Below, piece after piece: positions 7,315-15,548 of a DNA stretch of 64,000 bases. Below the pieces are notes generated by a model. The model did not search any database, was not told where the DNA came from, and was given only the letters and a program-made list of their open reading frames with translations. The position numbers were made by a program, and so were the translations under genes. The DNA is taken from positions 62,001 through 126,000 of the forward strand of contig CAUZRQ010000001.1 in NCBI GenBank assembly GCA_963582065.1. The letters run 5' to 3'. This stretch comes from UBA8437 sp963582065 (GTDB lineage Bacteria > Planctomycetota > Planctomycetia > Planctomycetales > Planctomycetaceae). How positions within the stretch are numbered: position 1 is the stretch's first letter; every line of letters starts with the position of its first letter.

Positions 7315-8673
7315 ATGATCGCCAAGGCATTGACTGTCTTCAAGATCCCCGAATTGCGTCGCAAGATCTTCCTGACGATTGCGCTGCTGGGCGTCTATCG
7401 CATGGGATTCTGGATCCCGCTGCCATTCATCAACCAGCAGGTCCTGCAGGAGAGCCTGCAGAACATGCAGACCAACCAGGGCATCGGCCAGATCATGCAG
7501 GTCGTTGCCCTGTTTTCGGCATCGAACATCGGCAACAGCACGATATTCGGCCTGGGCATCATGCCCTACATCTCGGCCTCGATCATCTTCCAACTCCTGG
7601 GCAGTGTGGTGCCGAGACTGCAGGAGTTGCAGAAGGAGGGTGAGGCGGGGCGAAAGAAGATCAATGAGTGGACTCGGCGGTCCACTGTGGTCATCTGCCT
7701 GTTCCAGAGCTATTTCTGGATCCGGGCACTCTCGGGCGGCGTGCTCGGCGGCGGAGGTCTGATTCTCGACGGTTACGACACCTTCGCCTGGCACATGGTG
7801 GGAACGATCACCATGACCGCCGGGACAGTCTTCCTGATGTGGATCGGCGAACAGATCGACGCCTACGGGATCGGGAACGGCATCAGTCTGCTGATCATGG
7901 CCGGGATCCTCGCTCGAATGCCCCAGGCCGGCGCCGAGTTGCTGCAGCCGGCATTCGAGGGGGGGGTCGGGCTCGGGACCGACTCGGGAATCGAAAAGCT
8001 GCTGTTGCTCTCGTTGATCTTCGTCGCGGTCGTCTTTTGGGTGATCATGATCACCCAGGGGCAGCGGAGGATCCCGATCCAGAGTGCCAAGCACGTTCGT
8101 GGACGGAGAGTCCATGGTGGTCAGCGGCAGAGCCTGCCTCTGCGGGTCAACCAGGCCGGCGTGATGCCGATCATCTTCGCCTCGAGTTTGTTGATGATCC
8201 CGATGTTTCTTTTCCAGCAGCTCAACCAGTACTTCGCCTCTCCTATCTGGGGACCGCTGGCCGACGCCTTCGGTTCGGGCGGGCGGGGGTTTGTCTACAA
8301 CGTCAGCTACGTCGGGCTGATCTACTTCTTCTGCTATTTCTGGACGGCGATCACCTTCAATCCCCGCGACATGGCCAGCAATCTCAAGGACTACGGCAGC
8401 TTCGTGCCCGGGTACCGCCCCGGCGAACGAACCGCCGCGTTTCTCGAACAGGTCATGGTGAGGATCACCTACGTGGGCGCGGCCTTCCTGGCCCTGGTGG
8501 CGATCATCCCCACGATCATCGCCACGGCGATGGGCATCCCCTTCCTGATCGCCAGTTTCTACGGGGGCACCGGCCTGTTGATCGTCGTCTCGGTGGCGCT
8601 CGACTTTGTGCAGAAGATCGACAGCCACCTGGTGATGAGGAACTACCCGGGGCTGCTGGAAGGCGAGTCCTAG
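7315..8673 (+). CDS. secY: Protein translocase channel subunit SecY
   Basis: 452 residues with the ten-helix SecY pattern. It opens MIAKALTVFKIPELRRKIFLT, and the plug/TM2 region GLGIMPYISASIIFQLLG and the cytoplasmic loop RRIPIQSAKHVRGRR are present. The C-terminal tail is short (LVMRNYPGLLEGES). SecY forms the protein-conducting pore with SecE and SecG and serves export and membrane insertion. ATG 7315 is preferred, and GTG 7312 would add one residue. It sits in the usual place after rplO, separated by 151 bases. Confidence 0.97.
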   Translation: MIAKALTVFKIPELRRKIFLTIALLGVYRMGFWIPLPFINQQVLQESLQNMQTNQGIGQIMQVVALFSASNIGNSTIFGLGIMPYISASIIFQLLGSVVPRLQELQKEGEAGRKKINEWTRRSTVVICLFQSYFWIRALSGGVLGGGGLILDGYDTFAWHMVGTITMTAGTVFLMWIGEQIDAYGIGNGISLLIMAGILARMPQAGAELLQPAFEGGVGLGTDSGIEKLLLLSLIFVAVVFWVIMITQGQRRIPIQSAKHVRGRRVHGGQRQSLPLRVNQAGVMPIIFASSLLMIPMFLFQQLNQYFASPIWGPLADAFGSGGRGFVYNVSYVGLIYFFCYFWTAITFNPRDMASNLKDYGSFVPGYRPGERTAAFLEQVMVRITYVGAAFLALVAIIPTIIATAMGIPFLIASFYGGTGLLIVVSVALDFVQKIDSHLVMRNYPGLLEGES

Positions 8674-8698
8674 AGACGTTCGCGGGGGGACTCCACCT

Positions 8699-9463
8699 GT
8701 GATTCGTCCCAGGAGCGATGTCGAAATCGCCGGGATCGGGTGTGCTGGCGCGGTCGTGGCCGCCGCCTTGCAGGCCGCCGTCGACCTGGTCGAACCGGGC
8801 GTAACCACCGGGGGGCTCGATGAGGCCGTGGCCGCTGTGATTTCGGCGTCGGGGGCCGAGCCAGTTTTTCGCGGAGCGGGGGGGCGGACACCGTTTCCGG
8901 CCGCCAGTTGCGTGTCGGTCAATCAGCAGGCGTTGCACGGCATTCCCGGTGACCGCACGTTGGCAAACGGTGACCTGGTGACCATCGACACCGGCTGCCG
9001 GCTGAAAGGCTGGTGTGCCGATGCGGCGGTCAGCGTCGGTGTCGGGAGCCTGTCGCCGGAAAGCGAGCGGTTGTTGGCTGGTGGACGTCGGGCATTGGAG
9101 GTGGCCCTGGAGGTCATGGGACGTCAGGCCGAGCGGATCAACTGGTCGGATGTTGTCGATCGTGTTCATGCCGAGGCCACTCGTATGGGGCTGCGGCTGA
9201 TCGAGGGGCCAGCCGGACATGGGATCGGTCGAGTGTTGCACGAGGACCCTGTGGCGGGCTGGAGCCGCCCGGTGATCCCCGACTTTGGTGTTGTGCCCGG
9301 ACTGGTGCTGGCCGTGGAACCGGTCGTCACTTCCGGAAACGGTCGGCTGGGCCTCTCGGAGGACGGCTGGACTCTCTCGACCGTCGACAGTCACCCGGCG
9401 GTGCACTTCGAGCGGACCGTGGCGGTCACCGAAGCGGGCGTGAAGGTGCTGACCGGTTGGTGA
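8699..9463 (+). CDS. map: Type I methionine aminopeptidase
   Basis: 254 residues from GTG 8699. It removes N-terminal Met from new proteins. All metal and catalytic positions can be read: His80 (ALHGIPG), Asp97 and Asp108 (IDTGCRLKGWCADAA), His174 (GHGIG), Glu207 (AVEPV) and Glu238 (HFERTVAVTEAG). It follows secY by 25 bases, as in many spc operons, but adk, which usually lies between them, is absent, and infA does not follow. Confidence 0.94.
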   Translation: MIRPRSDVEIAGIGCAGAVVAAALQAAVDLVEPGVTTGGLDEAVAAVISASGAEPVFRGAGGRTPFPAASCVSVNQQALHGIPGDRTLANGDLVTIDTGCRLKGWCADAAVSVGVGSLSPESERLLAGGRRALEVALEVMGRQAERINWSDVVDRVHAEATRMGLRLIEGPAGHGIGRVLHEDPVAGWSRPVIPDFGVVPGLVLAVEPVVTSGNGRLGLSEDGWTLSTVDSHPAVHFERTVAVTEAGVKVLTGW

Positions 9464-9538
9464 TTTTCGAGGGCCGGGTTGCTCGGTTTGCGGAACGGAT
9501 TGTGGAGCCGGGGGCGGTGAGTTTTCGCTTGGATACCC

Positions 9539-9568
9539 TTGTGAATCGGGGCTAGCGATCCCTATAAT
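9539..9568 (+). promoter_or_regulatory. Sigma-70-type promoter upstream of rpmJ
   Basis: A TTGTGA hexamer (9539-9544) and a perfect TATAAT (9563-9568) are separated by 18 bases in the 155-base gap between map and rpmJ. It lies about 50 bases before the rpmJ start and would drive rpmJ-rpsM-rpsK-rpoA-rplQ independently of the long upstream operon. It is the best promoter match in the ribosomal cluster. Confidence 0.6.
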
Positions 9569-9618
9569 CGCCGGGACTTGGTCTGAAATGACGGGCCGAA
9601 ACGACGGGGCCGGTGTCG

Positions 9619-9735
9619 ATGAAGGTGCGCTCGAGCGTCAAACGAATCTGTGAGAACTGCAAGGTCGTGCGCCGCAAGGGGCGGATCTACGTGATCTGTT
9701 CGTCCAACCCCCGCCACAAGCAGCGTCAGGGTTGA
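9619..9735 (+). CDS. rpmJ: 50S ribosomal protein L36, zinc-binding form
   Basis: 38 residues: MKVRSSVKRICENCKVV, then RIYVICSSNPRHKQRQG. Cys11, Cys14, Cys27 and His33 form the C+ type zinc site of L36, one of the smallest ribosomal proteins. It sits between map and rpsM in alpha-operon order. infA, which often precedes it, is not found. Confidence 0.95.
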   Translation: MKVRSSVKRICENCKVVRRKGRIYVICSSNPRHKQRQG

Positions 9736-9832
9736 AAGTCGAGTTGATCGGGTTCTCTGAGACAGTTTTCGGTGCGTGGTCGGTGTCAACGGTTTAGGTC
9801 GAATCTGGAGTTTCTGGGGCGAGAGTGAGACG

Positions 9833-10219
9833 ATGCCGCGAATTCAAGGCGTTGACATTCCCAATGACAAGGCGACGTACGTGTCGCTGACCTACCTGCT
9901 GGGGATCGGGCGTTCAACAGCTTTGGACATCTGCCATCGGCTGCGGCTGGATGCGCAGGCGAAGGCGGGTGAGTTGAGTGAAGACGAAGTGGTGCGGATC
10001 AGCAATCACCTCGACAAGGAGGTGCTGATCGAAGGGCCGCTGCGGCGGAAGGTCCAACAGGAGATTTCTCGACTGCGGGACATCCGTTGCTACAGGGGGC
10101 TGCGTCATCGTCGCGGCTTGCCGGTGCGTGGCCAGCGGACGCGAACCAATGCGAGAACCCGTAAGGGTGTCAAGAAGACGGTGGCTGGCAGGAAGGGCGT
10201 CAAGGACATGAGTCACTAG
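9833..10219 (+). CDS. rpsM: 30S ribosomal protein S13
   Basis: 128 residues. ATG 9833 gives MPRIQGVDIPNDKATYVSLTYLLGIG and follows GAGAGTGAGACG. A possible earlier start at 9776 would add 19 unrelated residues. The middle region IRCYRGLRHRRGLPVRGQRTRTNARTRKG is the S13 signature. S13 contacts the P-site tRNA and bridges the subunits with L5. Confidence 0.97.
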   Translation: MPRIQGVDIPNDKATYVSLTYLLGIGRSTALDICHRLRLDAQAKAGELSEDEVVRISNHLDKEVLIEGPLRRKVQQEISRLRDIRCYRGLRHRRGLPVRGQRTRTNARTRKGVKKTVAGRKGVKDMSH

Positions 10220-10350
10220 GTGGTGTCGCCAAGCTCGATGGCGGGGTCCAGGACGGTCCGGAGAGTTGGCTTGGAGAGAAGGCGGGACAGGGGACAACCG
10301 GCGGGGCTCGCATGGGGCCGGGTCGGAAACAGTCAAGAGAGGGGCAGACC

Positions 10351-10731
10351 GTGGCAAAGGCCAAACGTCGGAAGGTCCGACGCAACGTGACCCGGGCGAT
10401 CGCTCACATCAAGGCGACGTTCAACAATACAATCGTGACGATCACCGATCCCAACGGCGACGTGCTGTGCTGGGCGACGGCTGGTACGAGTGGATTCAAG
10501 GGGAGTCGCAAGAGTACTCCGTTTGCCGCTCAACGGGCCGCCGAGACCTGTGCCGAGCGTGCGGCGAAGATGGGGGTTCGTGAGATGGAGATCCAGGTCA
10601 AGGGGCCGGGGTCGGGCCGCGAAAGTGCCATCACCGGGCTGCAGACGGCCGGGATTACGATCAAGGTGATCGAGGATGTCACTCCGTTGCCTCACAACGG
10701 ATGCCGTCCACCAAAGAAGCGACGCGTGTGA
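10351..10731 (+). CDS. rpsK: 30S ribosomal protein S11
   Basis: 126 residues from GTG 10351 (MAKAKRRKVRRNVTRAIAHI), which follows a GAGAGGGG ribosome-binding site. An ATG at 10312 would add 13 residues with no family match. Motifs are ATFNNTIVTITDPNG, GFKGSRKSTPFAAQ and the C terminus VIEDVTPLPHNGCRPPKKRRV. S11 shapes the platform around the E/P-site mRNA. rpsD normally follows rpsK in this operon but is absent here. Confidence 0.95.
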   Translation: MAKAKRRKVRRNVTRAIAHIKATFNNTIVTITDPNGDVLCWATAGTSGFKGSRKSTPFAAQRAAETCAERAAKMGVREMEIQVKGPGSGRESAITGLQTAGITIKVIEDVTPLPHNGCRPPKKRRV

Positions 10732-10855
10732 TGACTAGCCGATCGTTCGTTGGCGTGACGCCTTCGGGAGATCGGGATTGCCCGGAAACACAGGTCGCGG
10801 GATGGCGGCCTCGGGAATCGGACAGCGATCAGGTAGTGACAGGAGAAGTGCCGCG

Positions 10856-11869
10856 ATGCGGATTCGTTGGCGTGGATTGGAACTGCCCAGCCGGGTGGTG
10901 CCCGACCAGGATACACTCACTGAAACGTACGGCCTGTTTATCGCCGAACCCTTCGAGCGTGGGTTCGGGACAACGATCGGCAATAGCCTGCGACGGATTT
11001 TGCTCTCGAGTCTCGAGGGCAGTGCCATCACCGAAGCGCGGATCCGCGGTGTTCAGCACGAGTTCACGACGATTCCCGGAGTCGTCGAAGATGTCACCGA
11101 CATCTGCCTGAACTTCAAGTCGTTGATCGTCGACAACAAGAACCCGACCACCAGGACGATCCGGATCGAGAAGGATTCAACCGGAGTGGTGACCGGTGGT
11201 GATGTTGAGACCGACGGACAGGTCGAAGTGATCAACACCGACTTGGTCCTGGCGACATTGACCGACAATGTGCCGTTCCATGTCGAATTGACCGTCGAAA
11301 ACGGCCGGGGTTACATGCCCGCCGACGACCGGGGTGAATTGGAGCCGGAGATCGGTGTGATCCCGCTCGACGCCACCTTCTCGCCGGTGATCCGCGTGAG
11401 GTACAAGATCGAGGAGACCCGGGTCGGGCAGCGGACCAACTACGATCGGTTGCTGCTGGAGATCTGGACCAACGGCGTCGTGGTACCCGAGATGGCTCTC
11501 ATCGAAGCATCCAAGATTCTTCGTAAGCACCTCAACCCGTTCATCACCTACCGGGAGCCGGGTCCGGAAGTGGCTCCGGACAATGCCCTGGCGGACATGG
11601 CCGATAAGATCGGTTACGGCCCCGTCGACCTCGAACTCGAAGAAACGCTCAATCGGAGTCTCGCCGAGCTGAACCTCTCGGTCCGAGCCACCAACTGCTT
11701 GGAGTCTGAGGGCATCACCACGGTGCGTGACCTGGTCGGTCGTTCCGAAGACGAGTTGCTGACGGTGAGGAATTTTGGCGAGACCACTATGGTTGAGGTT
11801 CGCGAACGACTCGAATCTCTGGGCCTGAGGCTGGGCATGAAAGTGGCCAACTTGACCACTCCCTCCTGA
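10856..11869 (+). CDS. rpoA: DNA-directed RNA polymerase subunit alpha
   Basis: 337 residues. ATG 10856 follows AGGAGA at good spacing. An ATG at 10778 would add 26 residues that do not resemble alpha. The N-terminal domain contains FERGFGTTIGNSLRRILLSSLEGSAI, the dimerisation and assembly motif, and the segment GVVEDVTDICLNFK. The C-terminal domain (about residues 255-337) has LNLSVRATNCLESEGITTVRDLV and RNFGETTMVEVRERL, the DNA- and activator-binding helices. It lies between rpsK and rplQ as usual. Confidence 0.97.
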   Translation: MRIRWRGLELPSRVVPDQDTLTETYGLFIAEPFERGFGTTIGNSLRRILLSSLEGSAITEARIRGVQHEFTTIPGVVEDVTDICLNFKSLIVDNKNPTTRTIRIEKDSTGVVTGGDVETDGQVEVINTDLVLATLTDNVPFHVELTVENGRGYMPADDRGELEPEIGVIPLDATFSPVIRVRYKIEETRVGQRTNYDRLLLEIWTNGVVVPEMALIEASKILRKHLNPFITYREPGPEVAPDNALADMADKIGYGPVDLELEETLNRSLAELNLSVRATNCLESEGITTVRDLVGRSEDELLTVRNFGETTMVEVRERLESLGLRLGMKVANLTTPS

Positions 11870-11936
11870 TCTTCTTCCCGTTTCAGCGTCCCCCTGACTT
11901 ACTCCCTTAGACGTAGCCCTGGACGCGGACAGCCCG

Positions 11937-12677
11937 ATGCGACATCGAATGCGAGGCCGCAAGCTCGGCCGCAACCCGTCTCACCGCCGTGCCATGATCC
12001 GCAACATGGCGTGCAGCCTGATCCGGACGCTCGACCAGCACGAGGATGACTCGGCTCGGGCCAAGGTTCCTGGACGCATCGTGACCACAGTGCCCAAGGC
12101 CAAGGAATTGCGGCCCTACGTCGAGAAGTTGGTGACGTTGGCCAAGAAGGGACGGCAGCACGAACTGGCGGCCGAGGAAATCAAGTCGGATGTGCCCGAG
12201 AAGGTCGGGAACCCCGACGGGAACGGGGAATGGAAGCGGTTCCGCGAATCGGCCGAGTACGCCCAGTGGCACGCTGCCATCGCACCCGCAGTGGCCTGTC
12301 GCCGCCGCGCGTTCTCCATCCTCCGTGACAAGCTTGCCGTCGAGATTCTCTTCGATGAACTCGCCGATCGCTTCGCCGATCGCCCCGGGGGCTACACCCG
12401 TGTCATCAAGCTGGCCACCGTGCGATTGGGTGATGCAGGCCGACAGGCGTTGATCGAATTCGTCGGCGACGACGACAAGGTCGAAAAGCGGGAGGCGAGT
12501 TTGGTGGTCGAGGACGACGAGGACGTTGCCGACGAAGAATCTGCCGACGAAGAACCTGCTGACGAAGAACCTGCTGACGAAGAATCTGCTGACGAAGAAT
12601 CTGCTGACGAAGAATCTGCCGACGAAGAGGTCTCGGAGGAGGAGGACGCGGCGGATGGCAAGGCGGACGACGCGTAG
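11937..12677 (+). CDS. rplQ: 50S ribosomal protein L17 with insertions and acidic repeat tail
   Basis: 246 residues, about twice the usual L17 length. The conserved framework is RHRMRGRKLGRNPSHRRAMIRNMACSLI, TTVPKAKELRPYVEKLVTLAK, and DELADRFADRPGGYTRVIKLATVRLGDAG. Two insertions interrupt it: about 14 residues after SLIRTL, and about 45 residues after LVTLAKKG. After residue 185 comes an acidic tail with six DEE(S/P)A units. L17 lies near the tunnel exit. The end of the gene overlaps the next gene by 23 bases. Confidence 0.95.
   Translation: MRHRMRGRKLGRNPSHRRAMIRNMACSLIRTLDQHEDDSARAKVPGRIVTTVPKAKELRPYVEKLVTLAKKGRQHELAAEEIKSDVPEKVGNPDGNGEWKRFRESAEYAQWHAAIAPAVACRRRAFSILRDKLAVEILFDELADRFADRPGGYTRVIKLATVRLGDAGRQALIEFVGDDDKVEKREASLVVEDDEDVADEESADEEPADEEPADEESADEESADEESADEEVSEEEDAADGKADDA
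12531..12620 (+). repeat. Six tandem 15-base repeats in the rplQ tail
   Basis: Six consecutive 15-base units of the form GACGAAGAAyCTGCy encode DEESA or DEEPA. Units differ at only two positions, so the array could expand or contract in whole codons without a frame change. A partial seventh GACGAAGAG unit follows. Confidence 0.9.
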
Positions 12678-13329
12678 CCGGTCGCCCCGGATTCTCCGGA
12701 TTGTGGGTTCCCGGTCGGTTGCAGCCGACTTGGTTGAGCCGGGAAATGATCTGGTCGAGTTTGACTTCTGCGCGGCGATTCGGGTTCTGTGCGAGGACAT
12801 AGCCGATCGCGTCCCCGGATTGGCACATGTCCGCATGGAAGATGTGGCCGTTTGTGTGACCCGTGCCCGCCGTAGCGGTCGGACCGGCCTGTGGGCCAAG
12901 TTGACACCGATGCGGTTCGAGGGTGGAGAGCGTGTGCGTCGTCGTCGTCGTCGTCGATACACGATCGAGCCGTTGATTCTCGAGGGTCGCGAACGGCTCT
13001 ACATTCTCACCTTCTGCCTGCCACGGTTCCTCGATCTGACCTATCGCGAGAAGCTGGTGACGGTTTTCCACGAGTTGTACCACGTCGGACCCGGCTTCGA
13101 CGGTGACCACCGCCGCTTTGCCGGTCGCTACCACGTTCATTCGGCCCGCGCCGCAAAGTTCGACGACATGGCCGAGCGATTGTGCGACCAGTACCTGTCC
13201 ACGTCGCCGGCCCCCGAGGCCTGCAAGTTCCTCAGGCACCGCACCAGCACGCTGCTGGCCCGCCACGGTGCGATCACCGGGCTGGCGATTCCGGTCCCGA
13301 AACTGGTGCCGGTTGAGGACGCGGCCTAA
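12655..13329 (+). CDS. Putative zinc metallopeptidase (HExxH), resembling the putative phage metallopeptidase domain
   Basis: 224 residues. ATG 12655 lies inside the end of rplQ, 23 bases before its stop, after a strong GGAGGAGGAGG site at 12635-12645. Residues 139-143 are HELYH in the context LVTVFHELYHVGP, a classic HExxH zinc-peptidase site. Further His and Asp residues downstream (RYHVHSARAAKFDDMAERLCDQYL) could supply the third ligand. Residues 69-101 are very Arg-rich (RRRRRRR near 95-101), suggesting RNA or DNA binding. The layout resembles SprT/WLM-like domains and the family named putative phage metallopeptidase. There is no signal peptide. The substrate is unknown. Its stop overlaps the convergent neighbour's stop. 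Confidence 0.75.
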   Translation: MARRTTRSRSPRILRIVGSRSVAADLVEPGNDLVEFDFCAAIRVLCEDIADRVPGLAHVRMEDVAVCVTRARRSGRTGLWAKLTPMRFEGGERVRRRRRRRYTIEPLILEGRERLYILTFCLPRFLDLTYREKLVTVFHELYHVGPGFDGDHRRFAGRYHVHSARAAKFDDMAERLCDQYLSTSPAPEACKFLRHRTSTLLARHGAITGLAIPVPKLVPVEDAA

Positions 13330-14483
13330 CCGCCGGTCGCCGCGGCGACGGCCTCGCAGGCCTCGTCGATCTCCTCGGCTGTCGAAAACGGCCCGACGCT
13401 CAGCCGCAGGGTGCCACCACCGTCAAAGGTCCCCGCTGCGCGATGCACTCCGGGAGCGCAATGCAACCCGGCACGGGCCTGGACTCCGAACGACTCGTCG
13501 AGCACCGTGGCCAGCACGTGTGGCTCGAGCGTCGCTGCAACCAGGCTGACCACGCCGACACGGAGTGTGCCGGGTGCGGGGCCGATCACAGTCACATCCG
13601 GGAGTGGTTCGAGTCCGGCGACCAGTCTCTCGACCAGCGACTCCTCGTGGGCGACCAACGTGTCGATCCCCTGTTCCTCGAGCCACGCCAGGCCAGCGTC
13701 GAGACCGAACAACGCCGGGGCGTTGGGGTTTCCTGCCTCGAAGTGGTCGGGCATCGCAGTCGGCTGGCGATCTTCGTGGCTGAAGGAGCCTGTGCCCCCC
13801 TGCCGCAGCCCCGTCATCCGGTCCTCGGTACCGGGGCGGATGTACAGCAACCCGGTACCCAGTGGGCCGAGCAGGCCCTTGTGTCCGGCACACGCCAGCA
13901 GGTCGACGGGCCAGTCAGCCAGGTCGATCGGCCGGTGTCCGGCCGTCTGTGCCGCGTCGACGAGGACCAGGGTCCCGTTTTCGTGTGCGATCGATCCGAT
14001 GTCGTCAATTGGCTGTACGACCCCGGTGACATTCGATGCGTGCTGCACCGCCACCAGCCGGGTGGAGGGTCTCAGGGCGTTTCGTACCGCCACGGGATCG
14101 ACCCGGCCGGTCGCGTCGACATCGATCACTGTCACGTCGACATCCTGCCGGTCTGACAGTGCACGAAGTGGTCTCAGGACCGAGTTGTGTTCGGCGGCGG
14201 TGGTGACGACATGGTCACCACGCTCGAGCAGTCCGTGCAGGGCCATGTTGAGCGCGTCGGTGGCGTTGAAGGTCCAGACCACCCGTTCGGGCGATTCGGC
14301 TCCCAGCAACTCGGCTGCACGCTTGCGGCATCGTCGCAGGACCGTGTCGACCTCGACGGCGGCCCGGTACCCACCACGACCGGCCGCGGCCCCCAGTGAC
14401 CGGTTGTAGTGGTCGACGGCGGCGTAGACCGATTCGGGTTTCGGGAAGCTCGTGGCCGCGTTGTCGAGATAGATGTGGGTCAC
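13326..14483 (-). CDS. Cysteine desulfurase-like class V aminotransferase
   Basis: 385 residues from a GTG start. PLP enzyme of the IscS/NifS superfamily that takes sulfur from cysteine. IYLDNAATSFPKP is the N-terminal signature, TTAAEHNSVLRPL and LVLVDAAQTAGH are PLP-pocket motifs, and the Schiff-base lysine lies in ACAGHKGLLGPLGTG. A candidate catalytic cysteine lies in ARAGLHCAPGVHR, matching the subfamily often annotated only as cysteine desulfurase family protein. It is the last gene of the moaD-moaE-moaA group (33-base gap), so it could supply sulfur for MoaD thiocarboxylate formation. That role is inference. Confidence 0.88.
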   Translation of the reverse strand: MTHIYLDNAATSFPKPESVYAAVDHYNRSLGAAAGRGGYRAAVEVDTVLRRCRKRAAELLGAESPERVVWTFNATDALNMALHGLLERGDHVVTTAAEHNSVLRPLRALSDRQDVDVTVIDVDATGRVDPVAVRNALRPSTRLVAVQHASNVTGVVQPIDDIGSIAHENGTLVLVDAAQTAGHRPIDLADWPVDLLACAGHKGLLGPLGTGLLYIRPGTEDRMTGLRQGGTGSFSHEDRQPTAMPDHFEAGNPNAPALFGLDAGLAWLEEQGIDTLVAHEESLVERLVAGLEPLPDVTVIGPAPGTLRVGVVSLVAATLEPHVLATVLDESFGVQARAGLHCAPGVHRAAGTFDGGGTLRLSVGPFSTAEEIDEACEAVAAATGG

Positions 14484-14516
14484 GGGCGGGGTTCCGGAGG
14501 ATCCGAACGAGTCCGG

Positions 14517-15518
14517 TCAGCCGCCGATCGAGTACATCGGTCGATCGGGCTGGATGAAGCGGGCCGTGTTGATTTCGTGACCCTCGGCCTTGGCATGGAT
14601 CGACGCGGCGATTGCCTGGACGATCTGCTCGTCGGTTCCGCTGTCCCGGATCAGTCCCTTGATGTCGGTTTCTTCGAGGCTGAACAGGCAGTTGCGGAGT
14701 TTGCCGTCGGCGGTCAGGCGGAACCGATTGCAGTTGCCACAGAAGGGCTCGCTGACCGAGGCAATGAAACCCACTTGTCCTACTCCGTCGGCAAATTCGA
14801 ACCGGGTGGCCGGAGTGGTTGGATCGGTACGTTCGCAGGCCACCAGTGGTCCGAACTCGGCTTCGAGCCGCTCACGGATCTCCGAGGCAAACAGCACACG
14901 GTCGCGCTCCCACGCGTTGTCGGCATCCAGCGGCATGAACTCGATGAATCGCACTTCGATGCCGGTTTCGCGGGCCAGGTGACCGAAGGGGATCAGCTGG
15001 TCCTCGGTCAGGCCGCGGATCGAGACCGCGTTGATCTTGATCGGGTCGAATCCCGTCGCTCGGGCGGCCTCGATTCCCTCGAGCACCTTCTCGTAGCCTT
15101 CGCGTCGGGTGACCTCTTTGAAGCGGATCGGATCGAGTGCGTCGAGGCTGATGTTGACGCGGGCAAGGCCGGCCGAGTGCAGGTCGGCGGCCTGATCGGC
15201 CAACAGGATGCCGTTTGTCGTCAGGCCGATGTCCTCGATGCCCTCGATGGTCGCCAGCCGTCCGACCAACTCGGACAGGTCCCGTCGCACCAGCGGCTCG
15301 CCCCCGGTGAGTCTCAACTTGTTGATTCCCAGCCGGGCCACCACTCGTACGAAACGCTCGATCTCCTCGAATGTCAGCAACTCGCCACGATCCATGAACT
15401 CGACGTTGTCCGCCGGCATGCAGTAGAAGCAGCGGATGTTGCAGCGGTCGGTGACGCTGATTCTCAGGTTGTTGTGCAGTCGGCCGAAGCTGTCGACCAG
15501 TGGATGGCTGTCAGTCAT
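14517..15518 (-). CDS. moaA: GTP 3',8-cyclase MoaA
   Basis: 333 residues. Radical-SAM enzyme for the first step of molybdenum cofactor synthesis (GTP to 3',8-cH2GTP, with MoaC). The N-terminal cluster is Cys26-x3-Cys30-x2-Cys33 (DRCNIRCFYCMP). The second 4Fe-4S cluster is carried by Cys260, Cys263 and Cys277 (FCGNCNRFRLTADGKLRNC). The protein ends in the functionally important Gly-Gly. LRLTGGEPLVRRDL is the SAM-binding GGEP motif. It lies 30 bases after moaE and 33 before the desulfurase gene. moaC is not in the window. Confidence 0.97.
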   Translation of the reverse strand: MTDSHPLVDSFGRLHNNLRISVTDRCNIRCFYCMPADNVEFMDRGELLTFEEIERFVRVVARLGINKLRLTGGEPLVRRDLSELVGRLATIEGIEDIGLTTNGILLADQAADLHSAGLARVNISLDALDPIRFKEVTRREGYEKVLEGIEAARATGFDPIKINAVSIRGLTEDQLIPFGHLARETGIEVRFIEFMPLDADNAWERDRVLFASEIRERLEAEFGPLVACERTDPTTPATRFEFADGVGQVGFIASVSEPFCGNCNRFRLTADGKLRNCLFSLEETDIKGLIRDSGTDEQIVQAIAASIHAKAEGHEINTARFIQPDRPMYSIGG

Positions 15519-15548
15519 GAGTGGTTTGCCGGTGTTGGTCTCGGGTGT

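Noticed and set aside
9464..9618. infA between map and rpmJ
   Set aside because: No frame in the gap encodes an IF-1-like sequence. Only a promoter is visible.
12526..12654. Repeat-rich extension of the metallopeptidase frame into the rplQ tail
   Set aside because: It is simply the DEESA DNA repeat read in another frame (TKNLL units). The start with the strong ribosome-binding site is at 12655.
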